From: Bactericera cockerelli | Taxonomy: Eukaryota > Arthropoda > Insecta > Hemiptera > Triozidae | Direction: 5' to 3' | Assembly: GCA_024516035.1 (NCBI GenBank) | Contig: CM044967.1 | Location: forward strand, 12,699,592-12,763,591 | DNA length: 64,000 bases | Made by a program: the position numbers and the translations under genes | In this document: positions 1-12,000 of the stretch, in pieces | How positions within the stretch are numbered: position 1 is the stretch's first letter | Layout: each line of letters begins with the position of its first letter | Notes under the pieces: generated by a model | Database searches by the model: none | What the model was told of the DNA's origin: nothing | Seen by the model: only the letters and a program-made list of their open reading frames with translations

Positions 1-923
1 AATAATTAAGAAAGCTCTCAAACTGTATCATAATTATTTTCATGAATAGGTAATCATTCGTTTTGGATAAAAACTACTCGTTTAATTATTGTCTAATTCA
101 CACAAGAGATTAGTGGCTTGGTTAGATACAAAGAGGTCCACACAGATCCACAAGATGATGCTCGATTCAAAATTGGTCTGAAATATAGAATTAAAAAAAA
201 ATCATGTTAATCGTTTCGCCTGGATTTAAAAACTTCTAATCCAATGTTAACATGCAAAATAAAATGTCTACTGGAAATTATTTGCTAGAATACTCGGCTA
301 CAAGGTTATCGAAAAAAAACATGAGTAGCGGGGTAGCTTTCAATTAATTTAAATTCTTTTGAAATAAGTGAAAAAAAAATATCGTTTGAAACACACGATG
401 TGAGTTAATTACGAATAAATAAGGTCACCATCGAGGAATATAAAGACTTAATGGTAATTAATTACTAAAATCATGCTAAATTATAGATAACTAGATATGT
501 TTGCATGTCTATATTCAAGATCAGTCTGGATTTTTTCAAGTCAAATGAAGTCTTAGCACAGAAGTTGTGTTGTCAGAAATCTCGGAAATTGAGCTGCTCA
601 CGTGTTTAGCTAAACTACTCCTGGTTGCCTCTTCGTACAAAGTGGCCCTCACGTCAAGTTTTGATATTCCTGGAGATGAACTGTTTGGATAAATTTAATT
701 TTGAATACATTACTCATCCCGACAACCCACGCTAAAGGCCTGAAGTACACACGATTGGCCTAAAGTAGTTGTAGTTCAAGAATGTCAATTTTGGAATAGA
801 TACTCAAATAATGTGAATGTATAGGAATCACATTTTCCTAAAACTTATCACGTCCTCGATCCAGAAAACTTTCTCACTCTCATAATCCCGAAATGACTTT
901 GATTGGGTCATTTCATAAACGAC

Positions 924-1325
924 ACACTCTGATTAGGTGATTCGGTAAACGACACTCTGATTAGGTGATTCGGTAAACGACACTCTGATTAGGTGATTTG
1001 GTAAACGACACACTCTGATTAGGTGATTTGGTAAACGACACACTCTTATTAGGTGATTTGGTAAACGACACACTCTGATTAGGTGATTTGGTAAACGACA
1101 CACTCTGATTAGGTGATTTGGTAAACGACACACTCTTATTAGGTGATTTGGTAAACGACACACTCTGATTAGGTGATTTGGTAAACGACACACTCTGATT
1201 AGGTGATTTGGTAAACGACACACTCTTATTAGGTGATTTGGTAAACAACATACTCTGATTAGGTGATTTGGTAAACGACACACTCTGATTAGGTGATTTG
1301 GTAAACGACACTCTGATCGGGCGAT
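924..1325. repeat. 30-bp minisatellite with 90-bp higher-order period
   Basis: About 13 head-to-tail copies of a 30-bp unit (AGGTGATTTGGTAAACGACA followed by CACTCTGATT). A CTTATT variant replaces CTGATT at 1045, 1135 and 1225, exactly 90 bp apart, so triplets of units were amplified together. End units are 28 bp, lacking one CA. Open frames across it are repeat artefacts. Confidence 0.95.
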
Positions 1326-2619
1326 TTGAACGAATTTGACGATTCAAAAGGAGATTTATCGCGATATTGAGAGTGAGTTCGCTATCATTCAACCTTTTTG
1401 TATAAATGTACCTAAATTACCTATACTATTTTTTAGTTTTTGTTGTTGTCATTTTTGTTCTTGTATTGGTGTGTCATTTATAGTTGTCCATAATTACTAC
1501 GCCCAATTACCTAAAATAATTGACGAATTGTGTGGGATTTACTTTTAAATTCAAATATACCTGCTCTGGCCTATTCACAAATGTAGGTAAATAGTTGATG
1601 AGTATTGAGTACCCTAGAGAAGATCATCAAGACCGAAGATAGTGAAGATAATATTAACTCTCAACTAGCAAATTATTATAATTACTACCAGGAAAAAAAG
1701 CTCAGATGAAAATTTCATTTTTTTACAATACTCACTGGGATTCGTTTTGAAAACTAATCAGTTTAAACTTTAAGCTAAGTACGCGAGCACAAGTGTGTTG
1801 AGAAGAATTTAATTTTGTCCGAACATGTAACCAAAACCAAATTAAAGATAGCATGTGCTTGGAAGATAAAGAGCACACAGAGCCTTAATACTCCGTCCAG
1901 TGTTTCTTTGCGATTAATTTTAAACATACCTAATTAGCTACTGAATGTAGTTGAAATTTCTTGGATTTAGAATACATACGAGTAGTTAGAATAATAATAT
2001 TTTATTTTTAGACTCAAGTGTTACTAGAGTAGAAAATTAGAAGGTAGTCACTTGTCGCTTTACATAATAAGTGTCAATTTTGTCTCATCAGATCCTATGG
2101 TTGTTAAAACTGGGTCTCGAAAGTTTTAATTATAAACCAAGGGGCAGCAGCCTTATCTTCTGCTTTAGTGAAATCTCAGATTAAAAAGTTTAATTTAATT
2201 TTGTGAGATCTTTATTTTGAATGTTAATTTTATCAGAATTTAAAGTTGCTCAAAAAAATCACAAATTTAAGGAAAATTAATCTATGTATTGAGATTTTTC
2301 GGTTGAAGTCAAATATGATTATACAAAAAAATTAGAGTCATTTATGTAGCCTGTCAAAATATAGTAAAAGTAGACCCATTAAGGTAAACAATAACATTTT
2401 TATTTGGATTCAAATGTATTCTTCATCTTATTAAAAATCCTTTATACTAGCGCAGCGAGGAAAAGTGTTCTTGGCACATCCACTAAACTTTTCATAGATT
2501 CTCTTTTCAATTTATTTTATTGGTAATGTACCTATTCTATTTCATATCTATTTTAATCACAAGCGTAATGTCAAAATTATCCAAAAGTCAGTATACAAGA
2601 GTGATCTCACAACAATTCA

Positions 2620-2875
2620 TCTATACTTATATAAGAGAGTTTCACTCACTGACTGACTGACTGACTGACTCACTCACTCACTGATTCATCACTGTTTCTC
2701 CGAACTGGTAAGACCTAGGAAGCTGAAATTTGGTAGGTAGCTTTGTCTCATAGTCTAGATGTGCAATTAGACGGGATTTTTCGAAATTCCCACTACAACA
2801 CCTGCCATTGGCGAAAAAGGATTTTTTGCTTTCACGGCCATGCCTCGGCCCGCAAAGCGGGCGACAGCCCGCTAG
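2620..2875 (+). mobile_element. Helitron-like non-autonomous element
   Basis: It starts TCTATACTTATATAAGAG after an A and ends in a GC-rich hairpin (GCGGGC-GACA-GCCCGC) running into CTAG followed by host T, the terminal pattern of Helitrons. It has no terminal inverted repeats or target duplication. Inside are ACTG/ACTC tandem repeats (2645-2690). At 256 bp it is far too short to encode the Rep-helicase. Confidence 0.65.
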
Positions 2876-2889
2876 TATAATATATTTTG

Positions 2890-3110
2890 CAAATCTTGCC
2901 GGCTAACAGATTTCCCTGTTTGACCTCGGGGATCCAACCATCAACACTCGACCGTGCATTTAAAAACATACCTACATTAATTATTTGTTATTGATGGAAG
3001 AGTTTGATTATGGGTTTGATGGCAGAGATTGCCTCAGGCAATAATCACGCCCTTTGTCAATATTATTCTTGTCAATAAAGAGTTATTATTATTATTATTA
3101 TAAGAGTGAT
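2890..3110 (-). repeat. Possible second 5S-like SINE head, with SINE tail remnant
   Basis: On the minus strand, 2960-2900 reads GCACGG...GGTTGGATCCCCGAGG, resembling the 5S-like head at 3447. Next to it, 3015-3060 on the plus strand carries the hairpin ATTGCCTCAGGCAAT followed by AATCACGCCC and a TTA microsatellite, as in other SINE tails here. The orientations differ, so these are probably two fragments. Confidence 0.35.
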
Positions 3111-3219
3111 GCCACTACTTCCCGTTCCTAGGGATTAGGGAATCGAACTAACAACCTCCAGGTTGCAAAGCCACTGGTTCTTGTGAAAAAGAGTATAATT
3201 TACAGTCTGCGACAGGTAT

Positions 3220-3447
3220 TTTTTTTTTTTTTTTTTGGTTTAACGTCGCTTTCAACTGCATGGTCATATCACGACGGGGGTGTTACCCTCCATTCGCAGG
3301 AAACTCACAAACCTGCTACCCACATTAACCTCACCCAGCCTGGGTTGGGCCGGAATGCCAGCATCACGAAGTCTTCACCTTCCTGGACGTTGCTTAACTT
3401 CGGTGATCCAACGAGAACCCGTGCATTCAACGCGCCATCGACGCTGG
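3220..3447 (-). mobile_element. 5S rRNA-derived SINE (SINE3-like) with 13-bp TSD
   Basis: A 13-bp direct repeat (CTGCGACAGGTAT) flanks the element at 3207-3219 and 3448-3460. Read on the minus strand, the head (TTCTCGTTGGATCACCGAAG, then TTAAGCAACGTC) closely follows insect 5S rRNA with its internal promoter A box. A body beginning GGCATTCCGGCCCAACCC follows, then a poly(A) tail (poly T at 3220-3238). The body also occurs in copies at 48.7-49.0, 56.1, 58.7 and 62.6 kb. Confidence 0.8.
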
Positions 3448-3654
3448 CTGCGACAGGTATAGATATAAAATAATGTACGTGCATGATTATACTGAAACAA
3501 GATGTGGCTAAATTCTATCTTCGACAGAAATTGTCGATAGCCATCCAGAGAGGCAATGCGGCCAGTATGCTGGACAGTCTGCCACAGAATGATGGACTGG
3601 AAGAGATAGTTCTTTTGTAATGTTGATTTTGATATAACTATACAATCTATACAT

Positions 3655-5771
3655 CAGTGGCGGCTCGTCGGGTGAAGACACTGAAGACATTTTCACCTAA
3701 TTTTGAACAGTGAAAACACTACTCATAATCCCTTGAACATGGCACAATTGATCTAAAAAAAAAAAAAAAAAAAGAGTAAGCTTTGTGTAAAATAGATCAA
3801 TGCTGCTTAACAATTCATGTTACTTTCCAAGGAGAACACCAAATGTGAAGACAATTCGAAATTGTCTTCAGTTGTCCTTGAATCAACCAATCAGAGTTGA
3901 GTATTTCCAAGTAGGTATCATGAAATATTAGGCAAGAACTATATCTATGTAATATGCTACTGAGGACAGTCTTCAGTTGTATTCAGTTTACAATATCTAC
4001 ACGAACTCATACGAAATGTCACGAAGCCACATACCATGTGCGATGTCATGTGTTTTTGATATTAACATTGTTGCCAGTAGCATTATGCCAGACCTAGGAA
4101 ACCAGTCAATGATTTAGCCTCCCATATCTAGCACAATCTTGTAATATTAAAAAACAAAATAAATAATAATAATAATAACGTAGGCGTTAGGAAAGCATTA
4201 TTTTGTGTCAGGAATTTTGGATATTATTTCTCATTTTTTGGGTTCTAGTTTTGTACATAGTTCCTAAACGATAGCCGATACCAATAAATTTTAACTATTT
4301 ATGTATCTTGTCAACTATAGTCTTAAAAAGGACATATCGATTGAAGTCAAATCTCGGAAATAATTATTTAATGTAGGTACCGAAATTGAGCCAAATAAGA
4401 TAATCTGGTATCTAGTTGTTCCAAGATGTTTTTAAATAGGGACAATGGTGGTCCTGTTTAAGATCCTGACTATGGAACCACTTTAAAAAAAATCATGAAT
4501 TTAGACGTGTTGAAATGAAATTCTCAAGAGAAAATTCTGTTCAGGCGGTGTAGTATTATTTTTTTAAATAAATAAATACGTCTTACATGATTTGCGGGAT
4601 TTCTTTAAATTTAAAATATAGCTCTTGAAGTTTGTAGAAATTTAGCTATGAAATTAACTTGGCAACATTGTATCTCTTATCTTTAGAATGTAAACAAAAC
4701 TTGGTGCGAACTTTTTAAATTTTATTAGATTATTTTCAAATCTTTTCAACGGTAATCAAGTGACTTTTAATTGGTGTAACTAGATAATAAAGTTATTTCC
4801 CAGTATTTGATACAGGATAGAAACATTATTCCTACCTGATCTGACCTGTGCTTTTCATAATAAGTTGAATATGAAGTAGCTATGTACTTCTTTCAGTGTC
4901 AGTAATAACATTATAATTATGCAGGTTGCAGGTAGCTAAGCACACAGCTTCCAGTGAAGTACTTAAAATTATAAGGCAATATCTGTGTTTTTCATAAATA
5001 GTCATTTAAACATCAATGGTAACAGAAATTTAAGCTGATTTTATATATTTGTAGTAAGTATGTTTTCTTAGATTTATTTTGTAATCTGGTGGTGGATTTT
5101 CTTCCAGTTTTGGATTGTAATTTTTAGTCTTCAACTAACTTTCTTTCCTTCCCAGTTCTAACCCCTCTTTAAAATGTTGTACCTACCTATCTACTGAGGT
5201 ATAATCCTAATATTTTTATTTTAATTCCTTTTTACCAACTTTCAGTTAATATTTTCTATTACGATGAATAACTAATAACAATATTTCAAAGAAACAATGA
5301 GATTCCCACAAAATCATGGGGTTCAAACATTAAAAGTAACCCCATTCAGATTAAGAAGTAATGAGGATAAGAAAGATATTATGATTACTGGATGTCCAAT
5401 TTCTCCAATTACTATAACCACCACTAAAAAAGTAAAGCAAATGCCTGTCCCACAGCCATACAGTTCAAGCCTGAATGGCTTATGAAAAATGAATGGCTGT
5501 GTACCAGCTCAAGTGTTGACAAATTGTTCTGCTGGCCTTGTTTATTTATTAAGTACCAAGTGTTCTCCAAAAAAAGTACCTATAAAAACTTATATGATGC
5601 AAAACTGGTATGAGAGAAAACCATGCTCTGCAGGGAAACAGCCATAACTTACAATGGGCTGTGTTTATGAGACCATAAGAACTAAGATCTGATAAATTAA
5701 TAATTTTATTTTTTCAATACTTCTGGGTATAATTTGTCTTCACCTAGTCTTGAAGTCAGGAGCCGCCACTG
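3655..5771 (+). mobile_element. hAT-family DNA transposon, defective
   Basis: The ends are CAGTGGCGGCTC and its inverse, flanked by perfect 8-bp duplications CTATACAT (3647-3654 and 5772-5779). TIR sequence and 8-bp TSD are diagnostic of hAT. At 2117 bp it is shorter than an autonomous copy. The interior is mostly AT-rich and carries a decayed transposase N-terminus at about 5297-5620. Confidence 0.9.
5297..5620 (+). pseudogene. hAT transposase N-terminal remnant
   Basis: An open frame from 5297 (62 codons, ending near QPYSSSLNGL) is followed after a frame change near 5480 by NEWLCTSSSVDKLFCWPCLF and KKSTYKNLYDAKL before a TGA. The W-X(n)-LFCWPCL pattern matches the zinc-finger segment at the start of many hAT transposases. 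The catalytic RNase H-like part and dimerisation region are absent. It lies inside the TIR-bounded element. Confidence 0.6.
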
Positions 5772-6332
5772 CTATACATACGAGTATATATGGTTAGTTT
5801 TTTTGTATCATAATTTTATTATGATTATTACCTAATATTTAAAAACTCAACAAACACCTGCGTAAAAAATCACAGGATCAATAAATTATAATACTGATGA
5901 AAGTTTCGCAAGTTTGATTGACAGCTGAAGAGATGACCGGTGGATTAGACTACCTTATCTGCCGCTGCTTGGGTATACACATGAGAGGAATGCGTGCAAA
6001 TTGTGGACTTTTACTGGTGAGCTTTTTGTATACAGGGTAATGTACAAGTATCGTAAATATGTAAAACTGGGTGTTTTTTTATATCATATTTGGATTATTC
6101 GGAATCACTGCATAATGAAGAGAGCGAAGTAGCTTGAGAAAAATAAACAGCTGTCCAGAATATACAGGTAGGTATGTTCTGTTATACATAATGAATGCAC
6201 ATCCAGCACATCTAGTACAACTTCTCACTTTTCTGTTTTGTCTCACTGACTGATGTTGGTGAGTGAATAAAACAATCATCGACATTTTATGATTGGCTGA
6301 ATGCAAAGATGGACCGAAGTGAAGTTCTTCTT

Positions 6333-6479
6333 AGGGCCATATTATGAAACAGGATTAAATATCTAGGATTTGTTAACAGCTGATATAAAAGCGCTGTGAT
6401 TGGTTGAATTCCCACTAGAGGGCGTGTTAATGACAAAACAGGATTATATTAATCCAACCCTGTTTCATAATTCGGACCT
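6333..6479. mobile_element. MITE family M, copy 1
   Basis: Near-palindromic ends AGGGCC(A)TATTATGAAACAGG and its complement. The internal block GCGCTGTGATTGGTTGAATT and CCCACTAGAGGGCGTGTTAA recur in the other four copies in this window. No coding capacity. Confidence 0.75.
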
Positions 6480-8486
6480 TGGTGTTTTGTCTGGAGTGAT
6501 TTTTCATTTAGTTTGTCTTTTGTCTGTACCACAAAAACATGAATACGTATTTACTTCGGGGTAGGAAATCTTTAGCCATATAATTATCACTGAAAGTTTC
6601 CTGTCGTAAAAGAAATTCCAACTTGGTTGGGTCCTAGTATAAATATTATGCTCAAGAGTACATCCTCCGTCTAACCCAGTATCTGCATAAGTAGATACAA
6701 AGAACCAGTGTAAGTTTATCTGTAAGGCGTCCCGGAGTCTCGCACGCAATGGAGTTTCTCATTAGTGTCGCCAGGAGGTCTGAAGTGGTCCAGATTCAAA
6801 GATTTATACGGAAGAAAGTCTGGAGAGGGGTAGCCAGTCAAATTGGGTTACCCTGGATCAGGCATCAAAGTGATTTCTATGAAATAATATAGGTAGTACC
6901 TGATCAAAAATGTCCGGCCGCAGAGTAAAGCGAACTCGAAAGCGATAGACATTGGTGATGAGTTATAAAAGTAATAAAATAATAGTTACTTACTTTTGTG
7001 AACAAATTAAAACTATTTAACTAAAACTCACAACTAAAACTTCATAGTTAGTTATTTTTGTCCGTCAACTCTCAAAACACTATTGGAGATCCGAGATAAT
7101 CTATATGTTTTTTTTCTTCTTAATAAATAGTTTTATTTTCATCATACTAAGTCTTCATGTGAGTTTTTGTCTATCAATTCATTCTGGCTGAAATAGTAAA
7201 AAGAAAGTAAGAATCCTTTGGAGGGTATGATTTTAAAATTTGTAATATACATTTTACTGTTTTATAATATTTTCAAACACTTTAATGAGCCTAAAAGAGT
7301 ATCACAAATATACAAGGCAAAAAACTTTTATGCTTCAAAAATATTAAACGATACATTTTTAGAACCAAACGCTTACTCGTAAACAAAGAAAATAGGTATG
7401 AAATTAAAATGGAACTACACCAGGGATTCTTCAAAGCATAGAAAAAATTCAAGTAAACCCAAAAGATGTTCTAAATCGTAAAACGAATTAAAACTAGTTT
7501 AAAATACTCTTGTTTGAAAAGGCTGTCGTTAAGATATCCCCAATGTAGTAAAAAAACGAAAATAGAAAGAGATCATTCTGAAAGTGAGCTTTTCAGAGAA
7601 AGCAGTGAATATAAGTCTCGCATAATTTTGAACAACGAAGAAAATTTTCAAATCTGTACACAATATTTTAGCACCATCATAGATAAAACATCAATTACTT
7701 CCGGGTATTCAATAGTTGAAAATAAGGGTGTGTCTCGTATTATCAAACCATACCTGGATGCACACCCAAAACTGAATGTTCTGAAGATTTTTTCACAAGA
7801 AAACATAAAAAAATGATGGGAAAACAACATAAAACATATAGGTACATATTTTCGGAAATTTAAAGGAAATTTGTTTAAAAATAATAATATGAAAGGCAAA
7901 TTCCAACAACAATTTTGTGCATTAGAAAAAAAAAGAATAATTAGAAATCGAAAAAATGAGAATTAAAAACAAGAATCTTGGTTTACTAAGAAATAACAAC
8001 TATTGAAATACACTTAGTTATAATAATGGGTGCAGTTGGGTTTTTTTTGCTCGGAATTTCGAATAAATAAATTTATATTAATGAGATGGAGACCTTTTCT
8101 AGGATTCTTCAAATAATATCTAGGTAGGTACCTACATTGGTATACATTCTGTTATTGTTTGTTATCAAAAAATAAAATAAAAAGCCATGAGTTGTTAAAA
8201 CTTCAAAAATAATTTGCAATAAAACTTCTTTTGTGAGAGCTTAAGCTGTATGCACAATAACATCCAAATTTAATGTAGAAGTTTTAGAAAATTGAAGCTC
8301 ATTAATTTTTTCTAATGTGTTACCTATTTGATCAAGGTTTTGAAACAGAAAGAAGTCTAAAGTTTTGAAAAGGGTGCACCTAGTGTATAATTCTAACAAA
8401 ATCCTGGAATTGTTGAAAGTAAAGACATTGAGAAGGAAAAAAGGATAAATAGTGTTCTAGATATTTTCAGAAACGTTACTGGAACG

Positions 8487-9029
8487 TTACATGATTCGAT
8501 TATTATCATATTTGGTAAGCGGCAGAGGTAGCGGTAGAGTTTGGTTTCGGAAAGAGGCAAGGCTCCAGCAGTTGTCTCTGAGAGTCTGCCTGTCCTCAGC
8601 TCCCAGGCTCCTGAGTGTCTGCCTCTCCTCAGCCCCTAGGCTCCTGAGTGTCTGCCTCTCCTCAGCGTCCCTGCTCTCATCCTCTATGTTAATGTCCTCC
8701 TGGGGTTGCCCCTCGTCCCTGCACTTCTTGTAAGAGCTGTTAGAGTTCTCATCGTCAGTGGTCACGTTGATCTCCTCTGACTCATCAGACGAGGGATAGT
8801 GCTGCTCCGGGTCATCATTATTATTGTTGTTGTAGGACATGTGAGAGAGAGACTTGAAGGCGCTGTTCTCCCCGCCCATGTGGCGCCACAGCGAGGGATT
8901 TGATGGCGACGAAGCGTCTGAAGGAACCTGCCCCTGCCCCGCTGTACTGGCTGCGTTGGCTCTTCTGGATTTGAGAAGATTCATTCTTTGGTGTCGTCTC
9001 CACTTTGCCCTTCTGTTCGAGAACCAAAC
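8487..9029 (-). CDS. eyg: eyg exon 6: homeodomain residues 47-60 and C-terminal tail
   Basis: The acceptor GTGTTGCAG lies at 9030. The exon opens in phase 0 with [20 protein letters not shown], completing the homeodomain's third helix. Ser50 gives paired-type DNA preference. The 180-residue tail is Ser/Asn/Asp/Glu-rich with an Asn run (YNNNNNDD), an acidic segment ([20 protein letters not shown]), and three tandem copies of an 11-residue unit ([11 protein letters not shown]; 33-bp DNA repeat near 8570-8680). It ends NNRIM and TAA at 8487-8489. An ATTAAA-type poly(A) signal could be read at 8269-8274, but no 3' end can be fixed. The acidic tail is of the kind found in regulatory domains; its activity is not known from sequence. 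Confidence 0.93.
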   Translation of the reverse strand, partial: VWFSNRRAKWRRHQRMNLLKSRRANAASTAGQGQVPSDASSPSNPSLWRHMGGENSAFKSLSHMSYNNNNNDDPEQHYPSSDESEEINVTTDDENSNSSYKKCRDEGQPQEDINIEDESRDAEERQTLRSLGAEERQTLRSLGAEDRQTLRDNCWSLASFRNQTLPLPLPLTKYDNNRIM

Positions 9030-12000
9030 CTGCAACACAGCGAACACATGGTGGATTCGTAATCGACTTTGAGATCTACAAAATGAAGGAAGTGTTTGAC
9101 ACCTCAGCACATGTGTACAAGGATAATAAATAAGCATCTAATTTATATCTCATATTATCTAAATACCCATTCTCAATCATCCATGTACAATAAATCACGC
9201 GAGGAGTTATAACTCGTTTTCATATCGACTTCACCGCCCCTGATTGTAGATATAAGCAAATTAAGATATCTCTGCAGCACACTCGTGTGTATATTTCCGA
9301 GATTTATTTGATTCAACTTGATTTAATGCTTTGCGAAATTAACGACAGAAATTTTACATTAGATTTTATATGAAACGAAAACATTTATTTATTTTTCAAG
9401 CAACAATCAAGAGCCAGCTCCACGTATGAACTTCACACAAAGTAGTAAGCTTCTAACTTAGACAAACACAAGTGAATGTATTGCTACAAACTTCTCACTA
9501 TCTTTCCTTCTATCATTTTATGTTCCATGAAATGCACACTTCACCATTAAAAGAGAAACGACTTCAAGTTTTTACAATATTTGAGACCAAATTTCTTGTT
9601 GAAGTTCAAATTATATCATTACTTATATATGGATAGTAAAAAGCTAGTTAGAAATAGAGGTAAATAGATATAAATAAATAAAAGTAGATATTATTACATA
9701 TTAGTCTTACTGAAACTACGCTGTCAGTACATTAAAATCACCATTTTTAGCATAGTGAAGGTGAAATCAAAATTATCTGTAGAAGTACTATTAAATTATC
9801 AGCTTAGAAAAGCATATTTATAAATAATTATTATGGAGCATGAAAGAATCATAGAAAACTAAAATAATACGAGTATTGCACTGAGAGTCTCAAAACACCA
9901 ATATAAGAAGCAGGGAAGTTCCATTGCAACAAACCTTTTATCAAAATTAAAGTCCTCTGGCTATATATTTGTGCCCATTTATCAAACATTTTACTGAAGG
10001 AGACTTTGTTTAGATAAGCAGGGCATTGGATAATGTATTGTATAAAAGCTAAAGTACCTATATGTACGTATGTAAGTAGTGCTTTATTTGAATTGACAGC
10101 GCAAGACAGGTACTATAGTACAGTACTGCTCTACTTAGACTGTTGGCTCAAAACAAGAAGGCTCATCATGCCAATAGTTTCATAAAGCAACTCTTTATAA
10201 GGAATATTTTTTTTTATTAGATGCCTAATTATAAATGATTAATTTTAATTTCAAGATGTCTTGATTTTATAATTATTTACTTGCTATGTGTTTGATCAAT
10301 AATTGAAATTAAACAAACTGACAATAAACACTGATAACTTAAAGACAAAAATGATCCTGAAGCAATTGATTTCCCTCGCTATTCAACGAGGGAATACCAC
10401 ATTTATTTTGGGTACCCTGCCCGAGTGCCCACTGGAAAATCTTTATAGGATATATTTTTTATTTATTTAATGATAAAATGTTTTGATACTGTTATTTCAT
10501 AATGAAGATACCTAATGATCAAGTTTTGTTTCTGTAATTGTAAATATTCCTTGTATGTATATAGCTTAGATGTAAAAAAAAAACTTGAGCGAATCATCAT
10601 TTCATCATAGGGTGGCATCATCGTGAACGATGGTAGCCAGACAGTGGAGGAATAACTCAACACTTCTACCACTGTCTTTACAAGGAGTCTAATAATTGAC
10701 AAGTGCCCCCAAAACCGAGCCAATGCTGGTCTACTCCCTGTTTATAGTCCCCCAGCCAGAGAGCTGATCTGCTCCCTGTTTATAGTCTCCCAGCCAGACT
10801 GCTGATCTGCTCCCTGTTTATAGTCCCCCAGCCAGACTGCTGGTCTACTCCCAGTTTATAGTCCCCCAGCCAGACTGCTGGTCTACTCCCTGTTTATAGT
10901 CCCCCAGCCACACTGCTGGTCTACTCCCTGTTTATAGTCCCCCAGCCAGACTGCTGATCTGCTCCCTGTTTATAGTCCCCCAGCCAGACTGGTGGTCTAC
11001 TCCCTGTTTATAGTCCCCCAGCCAGACTGCTGGTCTACTCGCTGTTTATAGTCTCCCAGCCAGACTGCTGATCTGCTCCCTGTTTATAGTCCCCCAGCCA
11101 GACTGCTGGTCTACTCCCTGTTTTGTTTATAGTCCCCTAGCCAGACTGCTGGTCTGCTCCCTGTTTATAGTCTCCAAGCCAGACTGCTGGTCTACTCCCT
11201 GTTTATAGTCCTCCAGCCAGACTGCTGATCTGCTCCCTGTTTATAGTCCCCCAGCCAGACTATTTTTTTTATTGAATGATAAAATGTTTTGATACTGTTA
11301 TTTTATAATGAAGATAATGATCAAGTTTTGTTTCTGTAATTGTAAATATTCCTTGTATGTATAAATTGTATATAGCTTTGATGTAAAAAAAAACTTGACC
11401 GAATTTGTATTTCAATTTCTATTTATTTATTTTATTTAGAGTGCATTACAAAAACTGTGGTTTCCCACCTATAACATCATTAATATAATTGACTAAAGTA
11501 AAATAATAATAGTAAAAATAACAGCATTTTTAAGAATAAAAGTCAGAATAAGCTAATAAATTTAAATAAAGAAAATCATAATGCATAAAGAATATCTTGT
11601 AGATCTGCTACAAAGCACCCCATTCTTTGTGAGTAGTCCATATTAGGATGCTAAGTCCATATTAGTATAATAATAATATTAATAAGTTGTTTTTCATCCT
11701 CACCTGAACCCTGGCCTCGGACAGACTGGTCTTGGCCGCGAGCCTCTCCCTGGTGCTGACGCAGGGGTAGTGGCTCTTGTCAAACTCCTTCTCCAGCTCA
11801 TCCAGCTGGCTGGGAGAGAAGGTGGTGCGGTTGCGGCGAAACTTGGGCTGCTCGCTGCCACTGCCGCTACCCACGCTGTCGTCATCCTTGCCGTCCGCAT
11901 CTGCGGCACACAAAGGAGGCGGTAGGTATTAGACGTTATTGATATTTGTTTTATTTATTTATTTAGAAACTCTTTATTAGTAAAACATATATACAGACAA

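Larger units (their letters stand above)
1..8486. other. Region 3' of eyg: repeats, no confident gene
   Basis: Apart from the elements listed separately (minisatellite, Helitron-like element, 5S SINE, hAT, MITE) this is AT-rich sequence without a recognisable gene. A 100-codon open frame at 7514-7816 (Lys/Ile/Ser-rich) has no domain I recognise. The eyg 3' UTR should lie just below 8487. Confidence 0.6.
9030..11703 (-). other. eyg intron 5
   Basis: A 2674-bp GT-AG intron splitting the homeodomain. It is AT-rich and holds the 38-bp minisatellite at 10725-11260 with its flanking duplication. I see no exon or RNA gene in the rest. Confidence 0.85.

Noticed and set aside
924..1325. CRISPR-like array of 30-bp repeats
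   Set aside because: Units are contiguous with no unique spacers, and the genome is animal.
933..1392. Open frames of 116 and 143 codons with repeated residues
   Set aside because: They arise because a 30-bp repeat is divisible by three; no real protein.
7514..7816. 100-codon ORF
   Set aside because: Lys/Ile-rich, no domain, no splice or promoter support; could be chance in AT-rich DNA.
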